Shown: positions 16,176-24,934 of the stretch, piece after piece
How positions within the stretch are numbered: the first letter of the stretch is position 1
Layout of the letters: the number at the start of each line of letters is the position of its first letter
The notes under the pieces: model-generated
What the model saw: the letters and a program-made list of their open reading frames with translations, nothing else
Databases searched by the model: none
What the model was told of the DNA's origin: nothing
NCBI GenBank assembly: GCA_041660925.1
Contig: JBAZVI010000004.1
Coordinates: forward strand, 282,575-346,574
DNA length: 64,000 nt
Direction: 5' to 3'
DNA from: Elusimicrobiota bacterium
Lineage (GTDB): Bacteria > Elusimicrobiota > Elusimicrobia > UBA1565
Position numbers and translations under genes: made by a program

Positions 16176-16990
16176 TTTCCGATCCTCTCCATCAGCTTGT
16201 CGTAGACGTCCTGCGGCATGCTCACCGTGGCGATCTCGCAGCGCTCGCTCTTCGGCCCGTGGAAGTCCGAGCCGCCGGTCGGCGTGAGCCCGAAGCGCCA
16301 GGCCCAGTCGAGCAGGCGCTCCGTCACCGCCCGCGTGTGCGAGGGATAGTATACCTCGATTCCCTCGAGTCCCCAGCCGATGTAGCGCTCGACGTCCTCG
16401 AGCTCCGCCATGTAGGGGTGGGCGAGGGACGCCCAGCCGCCGGCGGCGCGGATCGTCTCGATGGCCTCCCGGACGGTGGGCCCCATGGGCTCGACATAGG
16501 CGGGCTTCTCCGGCGCGAGGAAGCGGTGGAAGGCCTCCTTGCGGCCGCTCACGATCTTCTTGCGGCGCAGGGCGTCGGCGACGTGCGGACGGCCCACCGC
16601 GCGGCCGGGTTCCTTCGCCTCGGCGAGCACGTCGGAGACCTCGAGGGCCAGCCCGAGCGCGCGGAGCTTCTCCACGATGCGCCCGATGCGCAGCAGCCGC
16701 GACCCCCGGAAGGCCTCCAGGCGGGCGGCAAGCGCCGGGGAGGCGGGGTCGATGCCGTAGCCGAGGATGTGGAGGTTGTCGGCGTCGCGGGTGTTGACCT
16801 CGACGGCCGGAAGGAAGCGCAGGCCGAGCCGGGCGGCCTCGGCCGCGGCCTCGAGGACCCCGCCGACGGAGTCGTGGTCGGTGAGGGCGAAGAGCTCGGC
16901 CTTGCGGCCGTGGGCGAAACGGACGACCTCGGCGGGCGAGCAGCCCCCGTCGGAGGCGTTCGAGTGGGTGTGGAGGTCGACGCGTCTCAC
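16172..16990 (-). CDS. PHP-domain phosphoesterase (RNase AM / nucleoside bisphosphate phosphatase-like)
   Basis: 272 residues. It opens RVDLHTHSNASDGGCSPAEVVRFA, then LFALTDHDSVGG and FLPAVEVNT: the metal-binding PHP motifs. GWASLAHPYMAELED and GSDFHGPKSE follow. Length and arrangement match the YciV/TrpH group, which acts on 3',5'-nucleoside bisphosphates and short RNA ends (family knowledge). GTG start, GTGA overlap with the Rrf2 gene. Its place in the suf operon is not explained by its chemistry. Confidence 0.88.
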   Translation of the reverse strand: MRRVDLHTHSNASDGGCSPAEVVRFAHGRKAELFALTDHDSVGGVLEAAAEAARLGLRFLPAVEVNTRDADNLHILGYGIDPASPALAARLEAFRGSRLLRIGRIVEKLRALGLALEVSDVLAEAKEPGRAVGRPHVADALRRKKIVSGRKEAFHRFLAPEKPAYVEPMGPTVREAIETIRAAGGWASLAHPYMAELEDVERYIGWGLEGIEVYYPSHTRAVTERLLDWAWRFGLTPTGGSDFHGPKSERCEIATVSMPQDVYDKLMERIGK

Positions 16991-17481
16991 GACTTCGTGG
17001 TTTTCCGCGCGGCCTTCGAGAAGGCGGGAGACGAGGCGAAGAGCATCTCGACGCGGGCGTCCATGCAGGGCTCGTCGCGGCTGATCTGCTCGATGGTGAC
17101 GCGGTCGAGGAAGGCCTCGACGATGGCGGCGAGCTTGCGCCAGACGGGGCGGATGCCGCAGTCGCCGGTCCGCTTGCAGATGCGCTGGCCGCGCGCGTAG
17201 CGGTCGCAGACGTAGTCGAAGACGCTCTCCTCGACCGCGCGCACGATCATCCCCAGCGAGATCTTCCCGGAGGGCTTCGCCAGCGCGTAGCCGCCCTGGG
17301 CGCCCCGGCGGCTCTGGACGAGGCCGGCGCGGCGCAGGCGCAGCATGAGCTGGTCGATGTAGTCGCGCGGGACGTTCTCGATGACCGAGAGGCGGTCGGC
17401 GTTCATCGTCTCGTTCTCCTTGAGCATGGAGAGCCGCACCATGACGCGGGTCGCGTATTCGACGGACGAGGTGATCCTCAT
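16987..17481 (-). CDS. Rrf2-family iron-sulfur regulator (IscR/SufR-like)
   Basis: 164 residues. Rrf2 winged HTH: MRITSSVEYATRVMVRLSML, IENVPRDYIDQLMLRLRRAGLVQSRRGAQGGYALAKP. Three cysteines follow (C-x9-C-x5-C in VCDRYARGQRICKRTGDCGI), where IscR has its [2Fe-2S] ligands, though the first spacing is wider than IscR's. A fourth lies in DEPCMD. The ATG at 17481 is chosen because the family begins MRIT; a longer frame would add 22 unconserved residues. It lies inside the suf operon and probably binds the IscR-type box at 22919. Confidence 0.9.
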   Translation of the reverse strand: MRITSSVEYATRVMVRLSMLKENETMNADRLSVIENVPRDYIDQLMLRLRRAGLVQSRRGAQGGYALAKPSGKISLGMIVRAVEESVFDYVCDRYARGQRICKRTGDCGIRPVWRKLAAIVEAFLDRVTIEQISRDEPCMDARVEMLFASSPAFSKAARKTTKS

Positions 17482-17489
17482 TTTGGCCT

Positions 17490-17861
17490 CTAGAAGATGC
17501 CCAGCTGGTCCTTCGCCTCGTCGCTCGCCATCGTCCGCGGGTCCCACATCGGGTCGAAGGCCAGGTCGACGTCCACGTCCGTGACGCCCGGGATCTTCGC
17601 GATCGCGGCGTGCACGGAGGCCAGCAGCATCGGCCCGTAGGGGCAGGCGGGCGAGGTCAGGCTCATGCGCACGCGCACCCGCGTCCCTCCCCCCTGCGGG
17701 TCCTTCGCGAGCTCGGCCCCGTAGATGAGCCCCAGGTCCGCGATGCCGATGCGGATCTCGGGGTCCTGCACGGGGACGATGGCCGCGCCGACGGCCTTGA
17801 AGGTCACTTCGGCGGCCGGGGTCGCCGGAGCCGGCTTCGGAGTCTCGGGAGCGTCGCTCAT
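17490..17861 (-). CDS. sufT: SufT/MIP18-family Fe-S assembly factor (DUF59)
   Basis: 123 residues: a Pro/Ala-rich N-terminus, then the DUF59 fold with IVPVQDPEIRIGIADLGLIYG, VRMSLTSPACPYGPMLL carrying the conserved cysteine, and VDVDLAFDPMWDPRTM. Family members help mature Fe-S proteins. ATGA-type overlap with sufU upstream (17858-17861). Confidence 0.92.
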   Translation of the reverse strand: MSDAPETPKPAPATPAAEVTFKAVGAAIVPVQDPEIRIGIADLGLIYGAELAKDPQGGGTRVRVRMSLTSPACPYGPMLLASVHAAIAKIPGVTDVDVDLAFDPMWDPRTMASDEAKDQLGIF

Positions 17862-18310
17862 GCGCCCTCCTTCTTTTCCAAGGCCTGCAGGAGCGTGTTC
17901 CAGGCCAGGAGCGAGCACTTGATGCGGACCGGGAAGCGGCGCACGCCGTCGAGCGCCCGGACCTCCTCGAGCGGCTCGGGCAGGGACTCGGGGGAGGCGT
18001 TCTCGAGCATGAAGGCCTTGAAGGAGCCGATGAGCCCGCGCGCCTCCTCGAGCGTCTTGCCCTCGAGGGCCTCGGCCATCATGGCGGAGGAAGCCTGGCT
18101 GATGACGCAGCCGTGGCCGCTGAAGCGCACCTGCGCGAGCCGGCCGTCCTTCACGGAGGCGGTCAGCTCGATGTCGTCGCCGCAGAGCGGGTTGACCCCG
18201 TGCGAGCGCAGCTGCGGGTTGTGCACGCAGCCCTTGTGGGTCCCCGTGCGGAAATAGTCGATGAGCACCTCGCGGTAGAGGTCCTGGAGCTCGGAATCGC
18301 CTTCGGCCAT
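17858..18310 (-). CDS. sufU: SufU-type Fe-S scaffold/sulfur acceptor
   Basis: 150 residues. The SufU set of zinc/sulfur ligands is complete: NPLCGDD near residue 43, FSGHGCVISQASSAMM near 68 and RIKCSLLAWNTL near 130. The 18-21 residue insertion between the second and third cysteine that marks SufU against IscU is present (KAFML...PEPLEEVRALDGV). It receives persulfide sulfur from SufS, encoded just upstream. Confidence 0.93.
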   Translation of the reverse strand: MAEGDSELQDLYREVLIDYFRTGTHKGCVHNPQLRSHGVNPLCGDDIELTASVKDGRLAQVRFSGHGCVISQASSAMMAEALEGKTLEEARGLIGSFKAFMLENASPESLPEPLEEVRALDGVRRFPVRIKCSLLAWNTLLQALEKKEGA

Positions 18311-18316
18311 GGGAGC

Positions 18317-19561
18317 TTACCTCGTCCCTACTTTGAAGAATCCCTTCACCTTGCGCAGGGCCCGCGCGAAGGCGTCGAGCTCCTCGAGGGTGTTGTAGGC
18401 GTAGAAGCTGGCGCGGACCGTGCCCGGGACCTTGAGCCGCCGCATGAGCGGCTGGCAGCAGTGGTGCCCGACGCGCACGGCGACGCCCTCGGAGTCGAAG
18501 ATCTGGCCCACGTCGTGCGGATGGACGTCGGCGACGTTGAAGGAGACGGCCCCGCCGCGCTTCGCGGCGTCCGGCGGGCCGTAGACCGTCACGTCCCCCG
18601 CCTCGCGCAGGATCTCGAGCGTGCGCTCGGTCAGCGCGCGCTCGTGCGCCTCGAGGGCCTCGAAGCCGAGGGCGTGCAGATACTCGACGGCGACGCCGAA
18701 GGCGATGGCGCCCGCGATGTTCGGCGTGCCGGCCTCGAACTTGTAGGGCAGCTCGTTCCAGGTCGCGCGGTCGAGCCAGACCTCGGAGATCATGTCGCCG
18801 CCGCCGAGGAAGGGGTCCATCTCCTCGAGGAGCTCGCGGCGGCCGTAGAGCGCGCCGATGCCGGTCGGGCCGAACATCTTGTGCGCGGAGAAGGCGAGGA
18901 AGTCGCAGCCGAGCGCGGAGACGTCGGTGGGCCGGTGCGGCACCCACTGGGCGCCGTCGACCAGGGACACGACGCCCTTCGCGCGGGCGAGGGCGACGAG
19001 CTCCGCGAGCGGGGAGACCGTGCCCAGCGCGTTGGAGAGCGCCGTGAAGGCGAAGAGCCGGGTCTTCGGCGTGAAGAAGCGCTCGGCCGTCGCCGCGGTG
19101 AGCGTCCCGTCGGCCTCCGGCGGGACGAAGACGAGCTTCGCGCCGGTGCGGGCGGCGAGCATCTGCCAGGGCACGAGGTTCGAGTGGTGCTCGATCTCGG
19201 TGAGCAGGAGCTCATCGCCGGGCTTCAGCGCCTTGTCGCCCCAGGAGCGCGCCACGAGGTTGATGGACTCCGTCGTGTTGCGGGTGAAGACGAGGGTGCG
19301 CGGGTCGCGCGCGCCGATGAAGCGCGCGATCTTGGCCCGCGCGTTGTCGGAGAGGATGGTGGCCTCCCCGGAGAGGGTGTGCACGCCGCGGTGGACGTTG
19401 GCGTTGTGGAGGCCGTAGAAGTGGGTGAACATCTCCACGACCTGGCGCGGGCGCTGGGTCGTCGCGGCGTTGTCGAGGTAGACGAGCGGCTTGCCGCGCA
19501 CGACGCGCTGAAGGATGGGGAAGTCCTTGCGGATGCCTTGGACGTCGAGAGGGTCGCTCAC
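18317..19561 (-). CDS. sufS: Cysteine desulfurase SufS
   Basis: PLP enzyme delivering sulfur from cysteine; 414 residues. It opens VQGIRKDFPILQR...LVYLDNAATTQRP. TEIEHHSN and the PLP lysine motif FLAFSAHKMFGPTGIGALYGR are present, with the active-site cysteine near the C-terminus in VRVGHHCCQPLMRR (group II SufS pattern). GTG start overlapping the sufD stop. Confidence 0.96.
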   Translation of the reverse strand: MSDPLDVQGIRKDFPILQRVVRGKPLVYLDNAATTQRPRQVVEMFTHFYGLHNANVHRGVHTLSGEATILSDNARAKIARFIGARDPRTLVFTRNTTESINLVARSWGDKALKPGDELLLTEIEHHSNLVPWQMLAARTGAKLVFVPPEADGTLTAATAERFFTPKTRLFAFTALSNALGTVSPLAELVALARAKGVVSLVDGAQWVPHRPTDVSALGCDFLAFSAHKMFGPTGIGALYGRRELLEEMDPFLGGGDMISEVWLDRATWNELPYKFEAGTPNIAGAIAFGVAVEYLHALGFEALEAHERALTERTLEILREAGDVTVYGPPDAAKRGGAVSFNVADVHPHDVGQIFDSEGVAVRVGHHCCQPLMRRLKVPGTVRASFYAYNTLEELDAFARALRKVKGFFKVGTR

Positions 19562-20697
19562 AGGCCTTCCTCCACCCGCGCGCGCAGGCGCTCGGCGAGC
19601 GCGGCGTCGGGCAGGCTGCCGAGGATGGGCTCGAAGAAGCCGAGGACGAGCGTCCGCGCGGCCTCCTCGGCGCTGAGTCCCCGGGTCTGCAGGTAGTAGA
19701 GCTGGTCGGCGTCGAGCGGGCCGGCGGTCGCGCCGTGCTTGCAGCGCACGTCGTCGGTGAGGATCTCGAGGATCGGCGTCGTGTCGGCGCGGGCGGCCTC
19801 GGAGAGCATGAGGTTGCGGTTGGACTGGTAGGCCTCGCAGCCGAGGGCCTCGCGCTCGATGCGGATGAGGCCGACGTAGTTGGAGCGGGCCCTCTCGCGC
19901 AGGGCCGTGCGGTAGAGGAGGTCGCTCGTCGTGCGCGACGCGCGATGGAGCTGGCGCGTCTCGGCGTCGAAGCGCTGCGTCCCGCGCCCGAGCATCACCG
20001 CGCGGATGTCGCTGTGGGCCCCGCGGCCGAGGAGCTCGACGTCGAGCGCGCTCTTGTGCTGGAGCCCTCCGAGGAGCAGGTCGTAGTGCTCGAGGCGGGC
20101 GTCGGCGGCGAGCTCGACGCGCCCGTGCCAGAAGTGCACGGCGGCGCGGCCCAGGTCCTGGGTGTAGAAGCAGCGCAGGCGCGCGCCGCTCCCGACGACG
20201 GCGCGCGAGAAGGCGGCGCAGACGCGCGCATCCCCCGTATGCTCCTCGACGACGTCCGCCGAGGCGCCGTCCTCGAGCACGACGAGGACGCGCGGGTAGT
20301 GCGGGCCCTCCCCCTCGTGGCGGAAGCCCAGGAGCACCGGCTCCGAAAGACGCACGCCCTTGGGCACGCGCAGGAACGCGCCGCCGCGCCAGGCGGCGAG
20401 GTTGGCGAGCTCGAGGCGGCGGTAGTCGGCGTCGGCGCAGGGCGCGAGCAGGGGCAGGACGAGGTCCGGATGGCGGGCCGCGGCCTCCTCGAGAGAGAGC
20501 AGCTCCGCGCCGGCCTTCGCCGCGCGCGCCGCCGCCTCCGCGGAGAACGGAGAGAAAGGCGCGGCGGGCTTCGCCGCGTCGAGCGTCCAGAGCGCGTAGT
20601 CGGTGCGGCGCCAGGTCTCGGAGCTCTTCGGCGGCGCGGCGGCCGCGGCGAAGAGGGCCCGGGCGTCCTTGCGGGAGGCGTCGAGGTTCGTTTCCAT
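19558..20697 (-). CDS. sufD: Fe-S assembly protein SufD
   Basis: 379 residues, SufB/D beta-helix family. N-terminal region SSETWRRTDYALWTLD; core GSGARLRCFYTQDL, AVMLGRGTQRFDAETRQLH and RSNYVGLIRIEREALGCEAYQSNRNLML. The C-terminal part CKHGATAGPLDADQLYYLQTRGLSAEEA is the SufD signature. It forms the scaffold complex with SufB and the SufC ATPase. Confidence 0.94.
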   Translation of the reverse strand: METNLDASRKDARALFAAAAAPPKSSETWRRTDYALWTLDAAKPAAPFSPFSAEAAARAAKAGAELLSLEEAAARHPDLVLPLLAPCADADYRRLELANLAAWRGGAFLRVPKGVRLSEPVLLGFRHEGEGPHYPRVLVVLEDGASADVVEEHTGDARVCAAFSRAVVGSGARLRCFYTQDLGRAAVHFWHGRVELAADARLEHYDLLLGGLQHKSALDVELLGRGAHSDIRAVMLGRGTQRFDAETRQLHRASRTTSDLLYRTALRERARSNYVGLIRIEREALGCEAYQSNRNLMLSEAARADTTPILEILTDDVRCKHGATAGPLDADQLYYLQTRGLSAEEAARTLVLGFFEPILGSLPDAALAERLRARVEEGL

Positions 20698-20704
20698 GGG
20701 GATC

Positions 20705-22120
20705 TCAGCCGACGGAGCCCTCCATCTCGAGCTGGATGAGGCGGTTGAGCTCGACGGCGTACTCGAGCGGCAGCTCCTTGGAGAAGGCCTCGAAGAAGCC
20801 GTTGACGACCATCGCCACGGCGTCGTTCTCCTTGAGGCCGCGGCTCATCAGGTAGAAGAGCTGCTCCTCGCCGATCTTGGAGACCGAGGCCTCGTGGCCG
20901 ACCGTGCAGCGCTCGTTGCCGATCTCCATCGTGGGGTAGGTGTCCGAGCGGGAGCGCTCGTCGAGGAGCAGGGCGTCGCAGCGCACGTTGACCTTCGCGC
21001 CGACGGCCTTGGGCATCACCTTCACGAGGCCGCGGTAGGAGGCCCGCCCGCCGTCCTTGCTGATGGACTTCGAGAGGATGGTCCCCGAGGTGTCGGGCGC
21101 GGCGAAGACGAGCTTGCCGCCGGTGTCCTGGTGCTGGCCCTTGCCGGCGAACGCGACGGAGAGGATGTCGGCGCGGGCGCGGGGGCCGACGAGGTGGACC
21201 GCCGGGAACTTCATCGTGAGCTTCGAGCCGATGTTCCCGTCGACCCACTCGACGAAGGCGTCCTCGTGCGCCTGCGCGCGCTTGGTGACGAGGTTGTAGA
21301 CGTTGTTCGACCAGTTCTGGATGGTCGTGTAGCGGATGTGGGCGCCCTTGAGCGCGATGACCTCGACGACGGCCGCGTGCAGCGCGTCGGCCGCGTAGGT
21401 GGGGGCGGTACACCCCTCGATGTAGTGGACGCTCGAGCCCTCGTCGGCGATGATGAGGGTGCGCTCGAACTGACCGGAGCGCTCGGCGTTGATGCGGAAG
21501 TAGGCCTGCAGGGGCATGGTCACCTTCGCCCCCTTGGGGATGTAGATGAAGGAGCCGCCCGACCAGACCGCCGAGTTGAGCGCGGAAAACTTGTTGTCCT
21601 GGGGCGGGACGACGGTCGCGAAGTACTTGCGCACGAGCTCCGGGTGCTCGCGCAGGCCCGTGTCCATGTCCATGAAGATGACGCCCTGCTTGGTGAGCTC
21701 GGAGTGGACCTGGTGGTAGACGGCCTCCGACTCGTACTGCGCGGTGACGCCGGCGAGGAACTTCCGCTCGGCCTCGGGGATGCCGAGCTTCTCGAAGGTG
21801 TTCTTGATGTACTCGGGGACGTCCTCCCAGTTCTTCGCCGAGCCCTCGGAGGGCTTGAGGTAGTAGAAGATCTCCTCGAACTGGATCGAGTCGAGGAGGC
21901 CGCAGTTTCCCCAGCGCGGCATGGGCTTCTTGAGGAAGGTCTCGAGGGCGCGCAGGCGGAACTCGAGCATCCACGCCGGCTCCTTCTTGCGCGCCGAGAT
22001 GTCCTCGACGACCTCCCGGTTCAGGCCCTTGCGGGCCTTGAAGACGAGGGCCTCCGGGTCCTTGAACCCGTACTTGGACTGATAGTCGTCCTTGAGGTCC
22101 GAGATGTCCTTGGCCGACAT
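20705..22120 (-). CDS. sufB: Fe-S assembly scaffold SufB
   Basis: 471 residues, usual length. Conserved blocks: PEWMLEFR-like PAWMLEFRLRALETF, GVIFMDMDTGLREHPELVRKYF, GSFIYIPKGAKVTMPLQAYFRIN, EGCTAPTYAADALHAAVVEV with the key cysteine, and C-terminal EIGNERCTVGHEASVSKIGEEQLFYLMSRGL. One base separates its ATG from the sufC stop. Confidence 0.97.
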   Translation of the reverse strand: MSAKDISDLKDDYQSKYGFKDPEALVFKARKGLNREVVEDISARKKEPAWMLEFRLRALETFLKKPMPRWGNCGLLDSIQFEEIFYYLKPSEGSAKNWEDVPEYIKNTFEKLGIPEAERKFLAGVTAQYESEAVYHQVHSELTKQGVIFMDMDTGLREHPELVRKYFATVVPPQDNKFSALNSAVWSGGSFIYIPKGAKVTMPLQAYFRINAERSGQFERTLIIADEGSSVHYIEGCTAPTYAADALHAAVVEVIALKGAHIRYTTIQNWSNNVYNLVTKRAQAHEDAFVEWVDGNIGSKLTMKFPAVHLVGPRARADILSVAFAGKGQHQDTGGKLVFAAPDTSGTILSKSISKDGGRASYRGLVKVMPKAVGAKVNVRCDALLLDERSRSDTYPTMEIGNERCTVGHEASVSKIGEEQLFYLMSRGLKENDAVAMVVNGFFEAFSKELPLEYAVELNRLIQLEMEGSVG

Positions 22121-22121
22121 C

Positions 22122-22880
<759 letters not shown>

Positions 22881-22910
22881 GGATTCCTCCGGTTCCTTGA
22901 GTACGCTCAT

Positions 22911-22939
22911 AGTCTACCATACCTGACAAAGTTGGTCAA
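22911..22939 (-). promoter_or_regulatory. suf operon promoter
   Basis: On the minus strand: TTGACC (22939-22934), exactly 17 bases, TAGACT (22916-22911), with TGG before the -10 (extended). The predicted start gives a leader of about 25-30 bases to the sufC ATG at 22880. Confidence 0.8.
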
Positions 22940-22943
22940 GATT
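22919..22943. promoter_or_regulatory. IscR type-1-like operator over the suf promoter
   Basis: On the plus strand ATACCTGAC, a seven-base centre, then GTCAAGATT. By hand it matches 20 of 25 positions of the E. coli IscR type-1 consensus as I remember it (ATASYYGACT...AGTCRRSTAT). It covers the -35 and most of the spacer of the suf promoter and abuts the promoter of the divergent gene. The operon encodes a three-cysteine Rrf2 protein, the obvious ligand. Binding is inference. Confidence 0.65.
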
Positions 22944-22970
22944 GTCCGCCCCCCCTCGATTTTCCATAAT
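22942..22970 (+). promoter_or_regulatory. Promoter of the adenosyltransferase gene
   Basis: TTGTCC (22942-22947), 17 bases, CATAAT (22965-22970), 12 bases to the ATG at 22983. The -35 touches the IscR-like box, so the divergent genes may be co-regulated. Confidence 0.5.
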
Positions 22971-22982
22971 GCTCCAGACACC

Positions 22983-23519
22983 ATGAGCATCTACACCCGG
23001 CTCGGAGACGACGGCCGCACCGACCTCTCCCGCCCCGGTCCCCGGGTCCGCAAGGACGACCCCCGGATCGCGGCGCTCGGGGAGCTCGACGAGCTCTCCT
23101 GCCGGCTCGGCTGCGCCCTGGCCGCCCTGCCGGCGAAGCCCGCCTTCGCCCCCCTGCGCTCGGCCCTGCAGCGAGTCCAGGGAGAGCTCCTCGAGCTCGG
23201 CGCGCGCTTCGCCGCCCCCCGCTCGAAGCCCTTCTCCCCCTCCCGCGTCTCGGCGCTCGAGCGGGAGATCGACCGCATGGAGAAGGAGCTCCCGCGCCTG
23301 CGGAACTTCCTCCTCCCGAGCGGCGCCCCCGCCGGAGCGGCCCTCCACCTCGCCCGCGCCGCCTGCCGGAGCGCGGAGCGCAGGGCGGCGGGACTCGGCG
23401 CCCGCGCTCCGCACGGAGGCCTGCCCTACCTCAACCGGCTCTCCGACTGGCTCTTCGTCGCCGCCCGCTGGACCAACCGCCGGCTCCGCAGGCCGGAGCC
23501 CCTCTGGAGGGGACGATGA
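22983..23519 (+). CDS. PduO-type cob(I)alamin adenosyltransferase
   Basis: 178 residues. Converts cob(I)alamin and ATP to adenosylcobalamin. Typical opening MSIYTRLGDDGRTDLSRPG with the ATP-binding TRxGDxG element, then RIAALGELDELSCRLG. The conserved helix AALHLARAACRSAERRA supplies the Arg and Glu of the active site, then LPYLNRLSDWLFVAARW. Starts at the ATG behind the promoter at 22942; any upstream extension is out of the transcript. It overlaps the next small gene by four bases. Confidence 0.92.
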   Translation: MSIYTRLGDDGRTDLSRPGPRVRKDDPRIAALGELDELSCRLGCALAALPAKPAFAPLRSALQRVQGELLELGARFAAPRSKPFSPSRVSALEREIDRMEKELPRLRNFLLPSGAPAGAALHLARAACRSAERRAAGLGARAPHGGLPYLNRLSDWLFVAARWTNRRLRRPEPLWRGR

Positions 23520-23659
23520 GGCGCATCGAGAGCCCGGAGGGCCGGGCGTTCCGCGAGAAGCTCTCCCGGCGCCTGATCACGGTCGGCATCGCCGTCCTCA
23601 CCGTCGCGTCCGCGCTGCTCGTCGCGGCGCGCGTCCTGGAGGAGTTCTCCCGCCGCTGA
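23516..23659 (+). CDS. 47-residue single-pass membrane protein
   Basis: Short gene beginning with ATGA overlap on the adenosyltransferase stop and preceded by GGAGGGG. It reads MRRIESPEGRAFREKLSRRL, then one hydrophobic helix ITVGIAVLTVASALLVAARV, then a charged tail. The overlap and Shine-Dalgarno site support translation. Basic N-terminus suggests N-in topology. No function known. Confidence 0.55.
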   Translation: MRRIESPEGRAFREKLSRRLITVGIAVLTVASALLVAARVLEEFSRR

Positions 23660-23699
23660 GCCAAATGCTATCCTTCACCACCGAAGCCCCGGAGGCACG

Positions 23700-24494
23700 A
23701 TGATCCTCGATCCCGTCCGCAGTCTGGTCGATTTCCCGTTCTACCGCGAGGTCCCGAAGAAGTCCATCGCCGAGACCGTCGGCTACCTGGCCTACATCGG
23801 GCTGGTCTTCGCCCTCCTCTCGCTGATCGCGCTCTACGCCCGAGTGGGCCCCCGCATCGACGAAGGCGCCGAGTGGGCCGCGGTCAACATCCCGACCATG
23901 ACCCTCGAGAAAGGGAAGCTCTCGAGCGCGCTCCCCGGCCCCGTGCGCATCCAGCACCCGGCCAGCGAACGGCTCGCCTTCGTCATCGACACCACCCGCA
24001 CCACCCCGGTCGCGCCCGCCGAGCTCGCGGCGAGCACCGCCTCGGCCTTCGTCACGCAGAACACCGTCTACGTCCTCAACAACGACAAGATGGAGGCCTA
24101 CGACCTCGGCCGCGCGCAGAACGCGGAACCCGTGAAGCTCGACGCCGCCTTCTACCGCAACGCGGCCGCCGTGCTCAAGAAGGTCCTCTACCCGATCGCC
24201 TTCTTCACGACCTGGCTGGTCTTCTTCGTCTGGAAGCATCTCTCGGCGCTCGTCTACTCGCTGCTGGGCCTGCTCATCAGCGCCGGGCTCAAGGCCGAGC
24301 TCGAGCACGGGCCGCTCTACCGCGCGGCGGTCTACGCGCAGACCCCGGTCATCGTGCTCCAGGCGGTCATGCTCTTCCTGCCGCGGCCGATCCCCTACTT
24401 CGGCCTGCTCTCGCTCATCCTGGTGGGCGTGTACCTCTGGCAGGCGATCCGCCAGATGCGGCCGGCTCCCGCCGCGCCGCCGGCCGAAGCTTGA
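23700..24494 (+). CDS. DUF1189-family membrane protein
   Basis: 264 residues. N-terminus DPVRSLVDFPFYREVPKKSIAETVGYLAYIGLV matches the DUF1189 pattern (an FYR...P..K.. start followed by a first membrane helix). A periplasmic domain of about 100 residues is followed by three or four more helices (IAFFTTWLVFFVWKHL, LVYSLLGLLISAGL, TPVIVLQAVMLFL, LLSLILVGVYLWQAI). GGAGG upstream of the ATG. Biological role not established; it heads an envelope-protein cluster. Confidence 0.8.
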   Translation: MILDPVRSLVDFPFYREVPKKSIAETVGYLAYIGLVFALLSLIALYARVGPRIDEGAEWAAVNIPTMTLEKGKLSSALPGPVRIQHPASERLAFVIDTTRTTPVAPAELAASTASAFVTQNTVYVLNNDKMEAYDLGRAQNAEPVKLDAAFYRNAAAVLKKVLYPIAFFTTWLVFFVWKHLSALVYSLLGLLISAGLKAELEHGPLYRAAVYAQTPVIVLQAVMLFLPRPIPYFGLLSLILVGVYLWQAIRQMRPAPAAPPAEA

Positions 24495-24928
24495 GGAAGG
24501 CCGCTCCCGCGACGCTCGCGCTGCTCGCGGCCGGAGCCCTCGCGCTCTGGGCCTGCCAGCCGCCGACGGGCTCGGGGGAGGAGCCGCGCCGCTTCCACCT
24601 CTCGGGCGTCGTTTCCGTCGCGGGCCCGCTGCACACCCGGACCGAGCGGCCGAACTCCGTGCTCTTCATCGTCGCCTCCAACGCCGCCGGGATCCCGGTG
24701 GCGATGAAGCGGACCGTGAACCCGAAGCTCCCGCTGAAGTACGAGATGAACGAGGAAGACCTGGTCCTGCCGGGGCCGGTCTGGAAGGGTTCGCTCTCGG
24801 TGAAGGCCCAGCTGAGCACCCACGGCCAGGCCGGGCTGACCCTGCACGGCGACCTGACGGGCTCGCATCCGGGCTCCGCCCGCAACGACGACGGCGGCGT
24901 CGACATCCGGATCGACCGCGAGAACTGA
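24491..24928 (+). CDS. Predicted lipoprotein resembling the CcmI/NrfJ C-terminal domain
   Basis: 145 residues from TTG at 24491, which overlaps the preceding stop (TTGA). Signal sequence ATLALLAAGALALWAC gives a lipobox LWAC. The mature part, FHLSGVVSVAGPL...SVLFIVASNAAGIPVAMKR...LPLKYEMNEEDLVL...GSLSVKAQLSTHGQA, recalls the beta domain at the C-terminus of cytochrome c biogenesis protein CcmI and NrfJ-type proteins. No cytochrome genes are in view, so a c-type cytochrome role is only a possibility. Confidence 0.65.
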   Translation: MRKAAPATLALLAAGALALWACQPPTGSGEEPRRFHLSGVVSVAGPLHTRTERPNSVLFIVASNAAGIPVAMKRTVNPKLPLKYEMNEEDLVLPGPVWKGSLSVKAQLSTHGQAGLTLHGDLTGSHPGSARNDDGGVDIRIDREN

Positions 24929-24934
24929 GGTCCC

